Positions 7,359-16,413 of a stretch of DNA of 64,000 bases are shown one piece after another; position 1 is the stretch's first letter; each line of letters starts with the position of its first letter. The position numbers and the translations under genes are program-made. Under the pieces are notes generated by a model. The model did not search any database. It saw nothing but the letters and a program-made list of their open reading frames with translations, and had not been told where the DNA came from. This stretch comes from Iamia majanohamensis (lineage in GTDB: Bacteria; Actinomycetota; Acidimicrobiia; Acidimicrobiales; Iamiaceae), in NCBI RefSeq assembly GCF_028532485.1, contig NZ_CP116942.1, forward strand, positions 62,001-126,000, written 5' to 3'.

Positions 7359-9872
7359 ATGTCCCGCGGCCGGTTGCGCATCTACCTCGGTGCGGCACCA
7401 GGCGTCGGCAAGACCCACGCCATGCTCGGCGAGGGGGCGCGGCGGGCCGCACGGGGCACCGACGTGGTGGTCGGCTACGTCGAGACCCACGGCCGCCCCC
7501 AGACCGAGGCGCAGCTGGAGGGCCTCGAGGTCGTGCCCCGACGCCGCCTGACCCACCGGGGCACCGCCTTCGAGGAGATGGACCTCGATGCCGTCCTGCA
7601 GCGCGCCCCCGACGTCGCGCTCGTGGACGAGTACGCCCACACCGACGTCCCCGGCTCGCGGCACGCCAAGCGGTGGGAGGACGTCGAGGAGCTGCTCGAC
7701 GCGGGGATCGACGTCATCTCCACGCTGAACATCCAGCACCTCGAGTCGCTCAACGACGTCGTCGAGTCGATCACCGGCATCCAGCAGCGGGAGACCATCC
7801 CCGACGACGTCGTCCGGGCCGCGGACCAGGTCGAGCTGGTCGACATGACGCCCGAGGCCATCCGTCGGCGCATGGCGCACGGCAACATCTACGCGCCCGA
7901 GAAGGTCGATGCGGCCCTCGCCAACTACTTCCGGCCGGGCAACCTCGGCGCCCTCCGGGAGCTGGCCCTCCTGTGGGTCGCCGACCGCGTCGACGAGGGG
8001 CTCCAGCGCTACCGCTCGCAGCACGACATCGGGCGTCCCTGGGAGACGCGGGAACGCATCGTGGTCGCCCTCACGGGGGCGCCCTCCGGCGAGCAGCTCA
8101 TCCGGCGGGCGGCCCGCATCGCCGAGCGCTCCCGCGGCGAGCTGCTCGGCGTCCACATCCGGGCCAGCGACGGCCGCACGGACGCACCCCCCGAGCTGCT
8201 CGAGCGCCACCGGGAGCTGCTCGGCGACCTGGGCGGGGAGTACCACGAGCTGGTCGCCGACGACGTGGTGGAGGCCCTCGTGCGCTTCGCCCACGACGAG
8301 AACGCCACCCAGGTCGTGCTCGGGGCCAGCCATCGCAGCCGGTGGGCGGAGATCACCCGGGGATCGGTCGTCAACCGGACGGTCCGACGCTCCGGCGACA
8401 TCGACATCCACGTCATCTCGACGGGCGAGCGCGCCGAGGAGCCGCGGCCCGCCGTCCCCCGCCGCCTGCTCACCGGCCTCCCGCCCCGCCGGAGGGCCGC
8501 GGGCTGGGCCATCGCCGTGCTCGGTCCGGCCCTGCTCACCCTCGTCCTCGCCAACAGCCGCGGCGCGCTCGACCAGGGCAGCCTGTTCCTGCTCTACCAG
8601 GTCGTCGTCCTCGTGGCCGCGACCGTCGGCGGCGCGCTGCCGGCGGCCGCGGCGGCGGTCCTCGCCTCCGCCGCGCTCAACTGGTACTTCACCCCGCCCT
8701 TCTACACGTGGACCATCGACCAGGCCGACGACGTCCTCGCCCTCGCCATCTTCGTGGTGGTCGGGGTGCTCTACGGCCTCCTCGCCACGGCCTTCGCCCG
8801 CCGCACGCTGGTGGCCCGGCGCAGCCGCTTCGAGGCCGAGGCCCTGGCGCGGGTCGCCGCCGGCCTCGCCTCCGAGAGCGACCCGCTGCCCGCCGTGCTC
8901 GACCGCATCCGCACCACGCTCCGCCTCGACGGCATCTCGGTCCACACCGATCCGGACGGTCCGGCGGTGGCCTCGGCGGGGACCGAGCCGCCCGCCAGCG
9001 GCGCCGACGTCGAGGTGCTCGCCTTCGACGGAGGTGTCGTCCGCATCGCCGGTGCGCTCGACGGCGACGACCGGAGCATGGTGCGGGCGTTCACCAGCCA
9101 CCTGGCGGGGGCCGTGGAGCGCCGCGCCCTGCAGGGCGAGGCCGACCGCGTCGAGACGCTCGCAGCCGCCGACGCGCTCCGGACCGCCATCCTGCGCGCC
9201 GTGTCCCACGACCTCCGGACGCCGCTGGCGTCGGTGAAGGCCTCGGTCTCCAGCCTCCGCCAGAGAGACGTCGACTGGTCCGAGCCCGAGCGGGAGGACT
9301 TCCTCGCCACCATCGAGGAGGAGGCCGACCGCCTCGACGCGGTGATCGGCAACCTCCTCGACGCCAGCCGCCTGGAGGCGGGCGCGATCGAGCCGGCGAC
9401 CCAGCACGTGGCGGTCGAGGACGTGGTCGCCGGGGCGCTCCGGTCGATCAGCGGCCTCGACGCCCACCCGCTCGACATCGACGTGTCCCCCGAGATCCCG
9501 CTCGTCCGCGCCGATCCCGGCCTGCTGGAGCGGGCCCTGGCCAACGTGGTGGCGAACGCGGTGGCCGCCTCGCCGCCGGGGGTCGCGGTGCGGGTCGCGG
9601 CCAGCAGCCTCGGCGACGAGGTGCAGCTGCGCGTCATCGACCGCGGCCCCGGCGTGGCCGAGGCCGACCGGGAGCGGATGTTCCAGCCGTTCCAGCGCCC
9701 GGGAGATGCACCGGCCGGCAGCGGGGTGGGCCTGGGCCTCGCGGTGGCGCGGGGGATCGTCGACGCCATGGGCGGTCGGGTGGCCGTCGAGGACACCCCC
9801 GGCGGCGGCCTGACGATGGTCATCGGGCTGGTGGCCGCGCCCGATGCCGACGTGCGCCCCGGGGGCGGGTGA
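7359..9872 (+). CDS. kdpD: KdpD, potassium-stress sensor histidine kinase
   Basis: The 837-residue sensor shows the full KdpD order: an N-terminal KdpD domain with Walker A-like GAAPGVGKTH and the DEYAHTDVPGSRH motif; a USP-like domain beginning RIVVALTGAPSGE; a four-helix DUF4118 membrane block (about residues 380-480); a GAF-like linker; then HisKA with VSHDLRTPL (phospho-acceptor H617) and a HATPase domain with GVGLGLAVARGI. It is expected to phosphorylate KdpE. Length is slightly under the E. coli protein. It follows kdpC in the same operon, whereas kdpE is divergent, an arrangement that lets KdpE control both units from one intergenic region. Confidence 0.96.
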   Translation: MSRGRLRIYLGAAPGVGKTHAMLGEGARRAARGTDVVVGYVETHGRPQTEAQLEGLEVVPRRRLTHRGTAFEEMDLDAVLQRAPDVALVDEYAHTDVPGSRHAKRWEDVEELLDAGIDVISTLNIQHLESLNDVVESITGIQQRETIPDDVVRAADQVELVDMTPEAIRRRMAHGNIYAPEKVDAALANYFRPGNLGALRELALLWVADRVDEGLQRYRSQHDIGRPWETRERIVVALTGAPSGEQLIRRAARIAERSRGELLGVHIRASDGRTDAPPELLERHRELLGDLGGEYHELVADDVVEALVRFAHDENATQVVLGASHRSRWAEITRGSVVNRTVRRSGDIDIHVISTGERAEEPRPAVPRRLLTGLPPRRRAAGWAIAVLGPALLTLVLANSRGALDQGSLFLLYQVVVLVAATVGGALPAAAAAVLASAALNWYFTPPFYTWTIDQADDVLALAIFVVVGVLYGLLATAFARRTLVARRSRFEAEALARVAAGLASESDPLPAVLDRIRTTLRLDGISVHTDPDGPAVASAGTEPPASGADVEVLAFDGGVVRIAGALDGDDRSMVRAFTSHLAGAVERRALQGEADRVETLAAADALRTAILRAVSHDLRTPLASVKASVSSLRQRDVDWSEPEREDFLATIEEEADRLDAVIGNLLDASRLEAGAIEPATQHVAVEDVVAGALRSISGLDAHPLDIDVSPEIPLVRADPGLLERALANVVANAVAASPPGVAVRVAASSLGDEVQLRVIDRGPGVAEADRERMFQPFQRPGDAPAGSGVGLGLAVARGIVDAMGGRVAVEDTPGGGLTMVIGLVAAPDADVRPGGG

Positions 9873-9909
9873 GGGTGACGGGCTCCGACCGGGCGCGGCC
9901 GAGCCGCCT

Positions 9910-10080
9910 GTGCTGCCGGACGGGTACCTCGAGGTGCCCGTCGTGTGGGGGCCGACCGAGCTCGGTCGGCTCGTGATGCGGAGCGGCTCGTCCCGGGCCT
10001 TCTCCCTGGAGGAGCGCCGCACCGTGGTCGCGGTGGCGGACACCTTCGCCGCCGGCCTGGGAGCCGCGGCCTCCCGCTGA
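9910..10080 (+). CDS. Small GAF-like ORF downstream of kdpD
   Basis: An ORF in a different frame overlaps and follows the end of kdpD. The part from GTG 9910 encodes 56 residues; an ATG at 9844, inside kdpD, would give 78. The sequence GPTELGRLVMRSG followed by FSLEERRTVVAVADTFAAGL looks like the last strand and helix of a GAF domain, as seen in many sensor kinases. It may be a small partner protein, or the remnant of a duplicated sensor. There is no strong ribosome binding site, so translational coupling or non-expression are both possible. Confidence 0.4.
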   Translation: MLPDGYLEVPVVWGPTELGRLVMRSGSSRAFSLEERRTVVAVADTFAAGLGAAASR

Positions 10081-10090
10081 CAGGGTGGGG

Positions 10091-10936
10091 TCAGGTGGCG
10101 GTGCGGAGCTGGTCGAGGACGACGGGGTCGATGCGGCCGCCGTCGTGCCAGCGCTCCTCGAAGTTCTCCCGGCCCATCCAGTCGTACAGGTCGCGCCACA
10201 GGTCGCCGGTGGCGTAGCCCGCGGTGCCGAGGCGGGTGCGGAGCTCGTCGGCCAGGGCCTCGTCGGGGGTGACCAGCTCGTCCTCGGGCGTCGACCCGAA
10301 GTAGAGGTCGTGGAGGTCGAGCATCCGCAGCAGGTCGTCGATCGGCTCGGGGGAGTCGTCGCTGCGCAGGTCGACGTGGACGTCCGTGGCCCCGCCGTAG
10401 CCGGCCCCCTCCCGCACCACCAGCACGGCTGCGGCCTGCTTGCCCCGGGGGTCGCCGCCGGCGTCCTGGCCCCGGGCCAGGGCCTCGACCAGCCGCCGGG
10501 CCAGGGCCTGCTCCGGTGACGAGGCCCGCCACGAGGCGAGCATGGCCTCCACCACCTCGGGCCCGGCCAGCATGTTGCCCTGCACCGCGACCGAGCCCGC
10601 CTCGGTCTGCTCCGCGTGCCCGCCGGCCCAGGGCTGGCAGCGGTCACCGGTGAAGGTGGCGGCCGCGCCCTCGGCGTCGACGACGCCGGCCTGGCGCTCG
10701 GCGCGCTGCGGGTCCTCGGCGAAGAAGCGCCGGAGCAGCTCCGAGGCGCCCAGCCCGTCGCGGAGGAGGTCGACCCCGTCGGTGCGCAGGGCCAGGTTGC
10801 CGTAGGCCTGGGTCGCGACCGCCCCGGCCCCGGCGGCCGCCGCGGGCACGTAGGCCCCGGCGGCGAGGAACTTGCTCGCCACCGCGACGCCCCAGGTGGT
10901 GCGGCCGGGGTCGGCCCCGACGATGGAGAAGGTCAC
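10091..10936 (-). CDS. DUF1028 family protein (Ntn-hydrolase-like)
   Basis: The 281-residue protein matches the DUF1028 family throughout: MTFSIVG at the start, GVAVASKFLAAGAYVP, GAVATQAYGN, a CQPWAGGH segment, VQGNMLAGPEVVEAM and GGDPRGKQAAAVLVVR. DUF1028 proteins have an Ntn-hydrolase-like fold and are thought to be peptidases or amidases; the substrate is unknown. The C-terminal about 70 residues (from PIDDLLRML) form the usual extension. Start: GTG at 10936, six nt after TAGGCT, the leaderless pattern. It converges on the kdp operon with only 10 bp between. Confidence 0.9.
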   Translation of the reverse strand: MTFSIVGADPGRTTWGVAVASKFLAAGAYVPAAAAGAGAVATQAYGNLALRTDGVDLLRDGLGASELLRRFFAEDPQRAERQAGVVDAEGAAATFTGDRCQPWAGGHAEQTEAGSVAVQGNMLAGPEVVEAMLASWRASSPEQALARRLVEALARGQDAGGDPRGKQAAAVLVVREGAGYGGATDVHVDLRSDDSPEPIDDLLRMLDLHDLYFGSTPEDELVTPDEALADELRTRLGTAGYATGDLWRDLYDWMGRENFEERWHDGGRIDPVVLDQLRTAT

Positions 10937-10942
10937 CGGCCC

Positions 10943-10948
10943 AGCCTA
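10943..10948 (-). promoter_or_regulatory. Leaderless -10 hexamer of the DUF1028 gene
   Basis: TAGGCT on the minus strand ends six nt before the GTG at 10936. The spacing places the transcription start on or next to the start codon. Confidence 0.5.
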
Positions 10949-11115
10949 CGGACGGGCCCGCGACGGGCCATCGGGCCCGCCCGCGGGCCCGTCGTCCCGA
11001 GGCGGCCGGCCCCGCCGGGCCCACCTGGCGCTCGCTGCCGGGATCGCGGGACGGGCCCGGCCCGGAGCACTACGTTGCGCCCGACCGATCGGCGGACCAC
11101 AGAGGGGCCCAGGAC

Positions 11116-14013
11116 GTGCACACACGGATCGAGCAGAGCCGCCGGCGGCGCGTGGGCGTGGCCCTCGCCGCCTGGACCCTGGGCCTGGCCCCCCTGGCGG
11201 TCATGGCCGCGGCGGCGCCCTCGGGCGCCCAGGAGGCCTCCGCCGTGGCCACCTCCATCCCCGCCCCCGGCTCGGCCACGTCCTCGCCCGAGACGACGGT
11301 GACCCTCACCGGCGTCGCCCCCGAGGCGGTCGGCGACCTCACCGTCACCGGCTCCGAGACCGGCCCCCACGCCGGCACCCTCACCGCCCTCCCGCAGGGC
11401 CGGGGGGCCACCTTCACCCCCGACGCCCCCTTCGCCGCGGGCGAGGAGGTCGAGGTCTCCTCGACCGTCCCGGTGGCCGGTGCCGAGGGCACCACCTTCA
11501 CCTTCACCGTGGGCACCCCCGCCCCCGACCCCGGGTTCCTCGTCGGCGACGAGGCCGAGGACGCCGCGCCCGACACCGCCCCCGACGGGCGGGCCGGCAC
11601 CCCCAAGGCCGGGCCCACCTACGGCACCCGCCCGGACCTCCGCCCGCCGGAGATCTCCATCGGCACCCCGGCCACCACCACCGCCGAGGGCCTGCTCTTC
11701 TCCACGCCCCGTGCCGCCGGCGACGGCAGCACCGACCAGGGCGTGATGATCTACGACGACCAGGGCGAGGTGGTGTGGTTCCGGCCCCAGCTCGACCCCG
11801 GCGCCGTGGTCGGCAACGCGGTGGTCACCACCTGGGCCGGCGCGCCCGCGCTGACCTGGTTCGAGGGCACCGCCCCCTACGGGGCGGGCAGCTACCGGGG
11901 CGAGTGGGTCGTGGTCGACAGCACCTACCGCGAGGTGGCCCGCATCGGCATGGCCAACGGCTACCGGGCCGACATCCACGACATCGAGCTCACCGACGAC
12001 GGCACCGCCTACCTCATGGCCTACAACCCGCTGGTCTGCACGGGCGTCGCCCCCCTCGACACCTGCCGCCCGGGCGCCACCGTGCTCGAGGGCGTGCTCC
12101 AGGAGGTCGACGTGGCCTCGGGCCAGGTGCTGTGGGAGTGGCACAGCCTCGACCACGTCCCGATGAGCGACAACTACCTCGACCCGGCGAGCAACCTGGT
12201 CGACTACTTCCACCTCAACTCGGTCGACATCGACGACGACGGCGGCGTGCTGCTCACCGCCCGCTCCACGTCGGCCATGTACAAGCTCGACCGGGCCACC
12301 GGCGAGGTCCTCTGGACCTTCGGCGGCAAGCGCACCTCGTTTCCGAACGTGGTGGGCAGCCCCGGACCGCCCGACGGGCCGGACTACCCCCACGACGTGG
12401 AGGCCCGCGGCGGCGGCTCCTACAGCTGGTTCGACAACGGCGTGCGCCGGGGCGGCCCGGCCCGGGCCGACATCGCCACCCTCGACCCCGCGACCGGCAC
12501 CGCCACCTTCACCAAGAGCCTCCAGCGCCCCGCCCCCCTCGACGCCCCCAGCCAGGGCAACATGCAGCCCCTGCCGACCGGCGGGAACCTGGTGTCGTGG
12601 GGCAACCGGGGCGTGGTCACCGAGTTCGGCCCCGCCGACCAGGTGGTCTTCGACGCGTCCCTCCTGGGCGTGTCCAGCTACCGCCAGTACCGCCAGGAGT
12701 GGGTGGGTGCCCCGACGTCGCTGCCCGCGGCCCGGGCCGATGCGGCCCCCGGGGGCACGGCCGTGCGGGTGAGCTGGAACGGCGACACCCGCACCGCGCA
12801 GTGGCGGATCCTGGCCAGGTCCTCCACCGGCTCGCTGAGCCCGGTCGCCACCGTCGCCCGCGACGGCTTCGAGACCGCGGCCACCATCCCCGGTCGCCCC
12901 CAGCGGGTGGTCGTGGAGGCCCTCGACGGGGGCGGGCAGGTCATCGGCCGCTCCGCCCCGGTGGCGGGCGCGGCCTGGTTCACCGAGACCGCCGGGCCGT
13001 CCGTGTCCGGCACCTACCGGCCCCTGGTGGGCGACTTCGGCGGCGGGCGCAACGACGACGTCGTCTACTACCAGCCCGGCACCGGGCCGGACTTCCTGCA
13101 CGTCTCCGACGGCGCCGGCGGCTTCGCCTCGACCCTGCTGCCCCGGGTCAACGGCGACTACACGCCCCTCGTCGGCGACTTCGTGGGCGACGACCGCGAC
13201 GAGGTGCTCTGGACCCGCCCGGGCCTCGGGCCGGCCTCGCTGTGGCGCTTCGACCTCCGCCCCCGCGACCAGGCGGTCGGCGTGGCCAGCGCCGGGCTGC
13301 TGGTGCCCGCCGCGGTCAACCGGTCGCTGGTCCTCGACCACCGCCCGTCCTACGGCGGCGGCCACGACGAGGTCCTCTTCTACGCGGTGGGCAACGGCCG
13401 CGACAGCGTCGAGCGCTTCTCCTGGCCCGCCGGCCAGCCCCTCGTGCGCACCACCCGCACCGTCGGCGTGGGCGGCCTCTACAACCCCATCATCGGTGAC
13501 TACGACGGCAACGGCCAGGCCGACGTCCTCTGGTACGCCCCGGGCTCGGCGCCCGACTACATCTGGCTCACCCAGGGCGACGACGACGGCTCGACCGGCC
13601 AGCGCTCGGTCCGGGTCGCGATCAACGGCGACTACCAGGCCTTCGCCAGGAACTTCGCGGGCGGCGAGGAGCGTGACGAGGTGGCCTTCCTGGCGTCGGG
13701 CCCGGCGCCCGACCACCTGTGGACCTTCGACGCCGCCGGGCGGCCCACGTCCACCAGCGCCCCCACCTCGGGGGTCGGCCTGGGCATGCCGCTCGACGGG
13801 GCACCCGACGTGCTCATGACCTGGGTGCCCGACACCGCGCCGGGCATCACCCAGCTGGCGCCCGGCACCCCCACCAGCCGGTCCACCGGCAACACCGCGG
13901 TGGCGTCGGGCTACTACCCCATCATCGGCGACCTGGTCGGCCCGGTGGGCGGCTCCGACGTGCTCTGGTACGCAGCCGGCGGCCGCCCCGAGCGCCTCGA
14001 CGTCTCCGGGTAG
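11116..14013 (+). CDS. Secreted arylsulfotransferase-family protein with FG-GAP-like repeats
   Basis: The 965-residue protein begins with a signal peptide (MHTRIEQSRRRR, a hydrophobic core, cleavage near SGA-QEA). A short beta domain follows, then from about residue 175 an arylsulfotransferase-like beta-propeller (Arylsulfotransferase_2/ASST type) with HDIELTDDGTAYL, FHLNSVDIDDDGGVLLTAR, GEVLWTFGGK and a QGNMQPLPTGGNLVSWG segment. After a fibronectin-like linker, residues about 630-965 hold repeats of the form G.Y.PLVGDF.G...DEVLWY.PG..PD.LW, similar to FG-GAP/VCBS blades. It is probably exported. Classical ASST enzymes transfer sulfate between phenols; whether this one is catalytic is uncertain because the active-site histidines were not assigned. 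Confidence 0.8.
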   Translation: MHTRIEQSRRRRVGVALAAWTLGLAPLAVMAAAAPSGAQEASAVATSIPAPGSATSSPETTVTLTGVAPEAVGDLTVTGSETGPHAGTLTALPQGRGATFTPDAPFAAGEEVEVSSTVPVAGAEGTTFTFTVGTPAPDPGFLVGDEAEDAAPDTAPDGRAGTPKAGPTYGTRPDLRPPEISIGTPATTTAEGLLFSTPRAAGDGSTDQGVMIYDDQGEVVWFRPQLDPGAVVGNAVVTTWAGAPALTWFEGTAPYGAGSYRGEWVVVDSTYREVARIGMANGYRADIHDIELTDDGTAYLMAYNPLVCTGVAPLDTCRPGATVLEGVLQEVDVASGQVLWEWHSLDHVPMSDNYLDPASNLVDYFHLNSVDIDDDGGVLLTARSTSAMYKLDRATGEVLWTFGGKRTSFPNVVGSPGPPDGPDYPHDVEARGGGSYSWFDNGVRRGGPARADIATLDPATGTATFTKSLQRPAPLDAPSQGNMQPLPTGGNLVSWGNRGVVTEFGPADQVVFDASLLGVSSYRQYRQEWVGAPTSLPAARADAAPGGTAVRVSWNGDTRTAQWRILARSSTGSLSPVATVARDGFETAATIPGRPQRVVVEALDGGGQVIGRSAPVAGAAWFTETAGPSVSGTYRPLVGDFGGGRNDDVVYYQPGTGPDFLHVSDGAGGFASTLLPRVNGDYTPLVGDFVGDDRDEVLWTRPGLGPASLWRFDLRPRDQAVGVASAGLLVPAAVNRSLVLDHRPSYGGGHDEVLFYAVGNGRDSVERFSWPAGQPLVRTTRTVGVGGLYNPIIGDYDGNGQADVLWYAPGSAPDYIWLTQGDDDGSTGQRSVRVAINGDYQAFARNFAGGEERDEVAFLASGPAPDHLWTFDAAGRPTSTSAPTSGVGLGMPLDGAPDVLMTWVPDTAPGITQLAPGTPTSRSTGNTAVASGYYPIIGDLVGPVGGSDVLWYAAGGRPERLDVSG

Positions 14014-14095
14014 CGCCAGCGGTCTGACTGGACGCTCCCTCGTCGGGTAGTGCGTCCTGCGTCACACCACCGCCGCAGCCCAGGAGGCACCACCC

Positions 14096-14332
14096 ATGGC
14101 CGACGACCAGCACGAGGTCTCGAGCTCGACCGCGACCATCGGCCAGGCGGTGAAGCTGGTGATCGCCGTCGTGATCCTCCTCGCCCTGGTGGCCCTGGCG
14201 GTGGCCAACTCCGACGAGGTGCCCGTCGACTGGCTCCTCGGCGACACCGACCTGCCTCTCATCGTGGTGATCCTGGGCTCGGCCGTGGCCGGCGCCCTCA
14301 TCGCCGCCCTGCTCCGGCGCCGGCGGTCCTGA
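14096..14332 (+). CDS. LapA-like (DUF1049) small membrane protein
   Basis: The 78-residue protein has two membrane helices (about 18-38 and 52-72) separated by ANSDEVPVDWLLGDTDLPL, the signature loop of LapA/YciS (DUF1049) proteins, and ends in RRRRS. In proteobacteria LapA helps regulate lipopolysaccharide assembly; actinobacterial members have no assigned role. Start: ATG with an AGGAGG site 8 nt upstream, one of the clearest Shine-Dalgarno sequences in the window. Confidence 0.8.
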   Translation: MADDQHEVSSSTATIGQAVKLVIAVVILLALVALAVANSDEVPVDWLLGDTDLPLIVVILGSAVAGALIAALLRRRRS

Positions 14333-14380
14333 CCCTGACGCCCGCCTGACCGCCCCGGCCCCCGACCGCGGCCCGCTCGG

Positions 14381-14386
14381 TACCGT
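14381..14386 (+). promoter_or_regulatory. Leaderless -10 hexamer of the HAD gene
   Basis: TACCGT is followed by six nt and then the GTG start at 14393, the same geometry as at other genes of the window. Confidence 0.45.
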
Positions 14387-14392
14387 CACGAC

Positions 14393-15019
14393 GTGGACCC
14401 GCTGGTCGACCTGCTCCTCCTCGACGTGAACGGGGTGCTCTACGACTACGACCCGGAGGTGCGGGTCGCGGCCCTGGGCCGGGCCCTCGGCGTCGGGCCC
14501 GACGCCGTGCGCGACGCCCTCTTCACCAGCGGGCTGGAGGATGCCTCCGACGCCGGCGAGGTGGGCCCCGACGAGTACCTCGCCGAGGCCGGACGCCGGC
14601 TCGGCACCCCCCTCGACCGGGAGACCTGGGCCGCAGCCCTGGCCGGTGCGGTCACCCCGGTGCCGGACGTCCTCGCCGTCGTCGAGGCGGTCATCGGCCG
14701 GGTGCGCTGCGCCACCCTCTCCAACAACGGGCTGCTCGTGCGCGAGATGGTCGACCGGGTCTACCCCGACCTGGCCCGCCTCGGCGTCGAGGTCCACGTG
14801 GCGGCCGAGTTCGGCGAGGCCAAGCCCGACCGCGACGTGTACCTCGACGCCTGCGAGCGGTGCGGCGCCGACCCGACCCGCACCGCGTTCGTCGACGACA
14901 AGGAGGCCAACGCCCGGGGCGCGGCGGCCGCCGGTCTGCACGCCCACCACCACCGTGACGTCGACGGGCTGGCCACCTTCCTCTCCGACCTCGGCCTCCC
15001 CGTCGACGCGGGGCGGTGA
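14393..15019 (+). CDS. HAD-superfamily hydrolase (HAD-IA, YihX-like)
   Basis: The 208-residue protein has HAD motif I as LLLDVNGVLYD (nucleophile D11), motif II near TLSNNG, motif III lysine in GEAKPDRDVY and motif IV as FVDDKEANARGAAAAG. This set fits subfamily IA phosphatases of the YihX type, which dephosphorylate sugar phosphates. The second acidic residue of motif I is N13 instead of aspartate; some HAD-IA members vary here, but it could reduce phosphatase activity. Start: GTG at 14393, preceded by TACCGT. It stands alone between the LapA-like gene and the antiporter. Confidence 0.8.
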   Translation: MDPLVDLLLLDVNGVLYDYDPEVRVAALGRALGVGPDAVRDALFTSGLEDASDAGEVGPDEYLAEAGRRLGTPLDRETWAAALAGAVTPVPDVLAVVEAVIGRVRCATLSNNGLLVREMVDRVYPDLARLGVEVHVAAEFGEAKPDRDVYLDACERCGADPTRTAFVDDKEANARGAAAAGLHAHHHRDVDGLATFLSDLGLPVDAGR

Positions 15020-15106
15020 CCGGCGGCGACGTCGGTGGGTCCCGGCCCTGAGGGCGCCGTCTGACGATCCGCCCGCCTGGGTGCGCCGGTGGATCATCAT
15101 CGCGGC

Positions 15107-16408
15107 GTGGAGTCGCTCGACCTCGACCTGGCCCTCGTCGCCCTGCTGGTCGTCGGCTTCGGGCTCGTGTCGGCCCGGGCGGCCCGGAGCCTGGTGTCGG
15201 GGCCCATGGCCTTCGTCGCCTTCGGGATCCTCATCGGCGGCGAGGGCCTCGACCTGCTCGGCGTCGAGGTCGACGCCGCCATCCTCGAGGTGCTGGCCGA
15301 GGTCACCCTGGCCCTCGTCCTGTTCACCGACGCCACCCGCATCGACCTCCGCGAGGCCCGCAAGGACGCATCCCTCCCGGGGCGGCTGCTCGGCATCGGC
15401 ATGCCGCTCACGATCGCCGCCGGCCTGGGCGTGGGGCTGCTGCTGCTCACCGACCTGCGGGTCTGGGAGGCGGCCCTGCTGGCCGCCATCCTCGCCCCCA
15501 CCGACGCCGCCCTCGGCCAGGCGGTGGTCACCGATCGGTCCATCCCCGTCCGCATCCGCCAGTCGCTCAACGTGGAGAGCGGGCTCAACGACGGCATCGC
15601 CGCCCCCGTGGTCACCGTGTGCCTGGCCCTCGCCGCGGTCGAGATCGACAGCGGCAGCGCCGGCACCTGGGTGCGCTTCGGCCTGGAGCAGATCGGCTTC
15701 GGGCTGGCCGTCGGCGTCACCACCGGCGCCCTCGGCGGGTGGCTGCTGCGGACCTGCAGCGCCCGCGGGTGGGTGACGGGCACGTTCCGGCAGCTGTCCA
15801 CCATGGCCCTGGCCCTGGTCGCCTACGGGTTCGCGGGGGCAGCCGGGGGCAACGGCTTCATCGCCGCCTTCACCGCCGGCATCGCCTTCGGGTTCGTGGC
15901 CCGGGGCCTGACCGACGAGATCGAGGACTTCGCCGAGGACGAGGGCCAGCTGCTCACGCTGCTCACCTTCCTCTTCTTCGGGGCCTCCCTGGCCGGGCCC
16001 GCCCTCGGGGACATCACCTGGCGCATCGTCGCCTACGCCGTGCTCAGCCTCACCCTCGTGCGCGCCGTGCCGGTGGCCCTCAGCCAGCTCGGCGCCGGCC
16101 TGCGCCGGGAGACGGTCGCGCTGATGGCCTGGTTCGGCCCCCGCGGCCTGGCCTCCATCGCCTTCGTGCTCATGGTGCTGGAGGAGGCCGACCTGCCCGG
16201 GACCGAGACGATCCGCCTCACCGTCACCTGCACGGTGCTGCTGAGCGTGGTCGCCCACGGCGTGAGCGCCCGCCCCCTGGCCCGGGCCTACGGCCGGCGC
16301 ATGGCTGCGGCCCAGCGCCACGACGAGGAGATGCCCGAGCACCGGCCCAGCCCCGACCTCCCCACCCGGGCCGGCGCTGCGCCCCCGCCCGCGCGCGCCG
16401 ACCGGTAG
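15107..16408 (+). CDS. CPA1-type sodium/proton antiporter
   Basis: The protein has about 12 hydrophobic helices and CPA1 hallmarks: LAPTDAALGQAVVTD in the fifth helix (the ND/TD ion-site region), SLNVESGLNDGIAAPVV in the sixth and a conserved GPRGLASI in the tenth. It should exchange sodium or potassium for protons at the cytoplasmic membrane. GTG at 15107 gives a start MESLDLDLALVALL close to the first helix; an in-frame GTG at 15089 would add six residues. The C-terminal about 35 residues are charged and proline-rich, with no regulatory domain visible. Confidence 0.88.
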   Translation: MESLDLDLALVALLVVGFGLVSARAARSLVSGPMAFVAFGILIGGEGLDLLGVEVDAAILEVLAEVTLALVLFTDATRIDLREARKDASLPGRLLGIGMPLTIAAGLGVGLLLLTDLRVWEAALLAAILAPTDAALGQAVVTDRSIPVRIRQSLNVESGLNDGIAAPVVTVCLALAAVEIDSGSAGTWVRFGLEQIGFGLAVGVTTGALGGWLLRTCSARGWVTGTFRQLSTMALALVAYGFAGAAGGNGFIAAFTAGIAFGFVARGLTDEIEDFAEDEGQLLTLLTFLFFGASLAGPALGDITWRIVAYAVLSLTLVRAVPVALSQLGAGLRRETVALMAWFGPRGLASIAFVLMVLEEADLPGTETIRLTVTCTVLLSVVAHGVSARPLARAYGRRMAAAQRHDEEMPEHRPSPDLPTRAGAAPPPARADR

Positions 16409-16413
16409 GCGCC

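Noticed and set aside
7149-10532. Very long minus-strand open frame (over 1100 codons) opposite kdpC/kdpD
   Set aside because: It is antisense to well-supported kdp genes; its arginine-, glycine- and proline-rich product is the usual shadow at this GC content.
10872-13499. Long plus-strand frame overlapping the arylsulfotransferase-like gene
   Set aside because: It lies in another frame of a gene with a signal peptide and clear domains; its product is low-complexity arginine/proline sequence.
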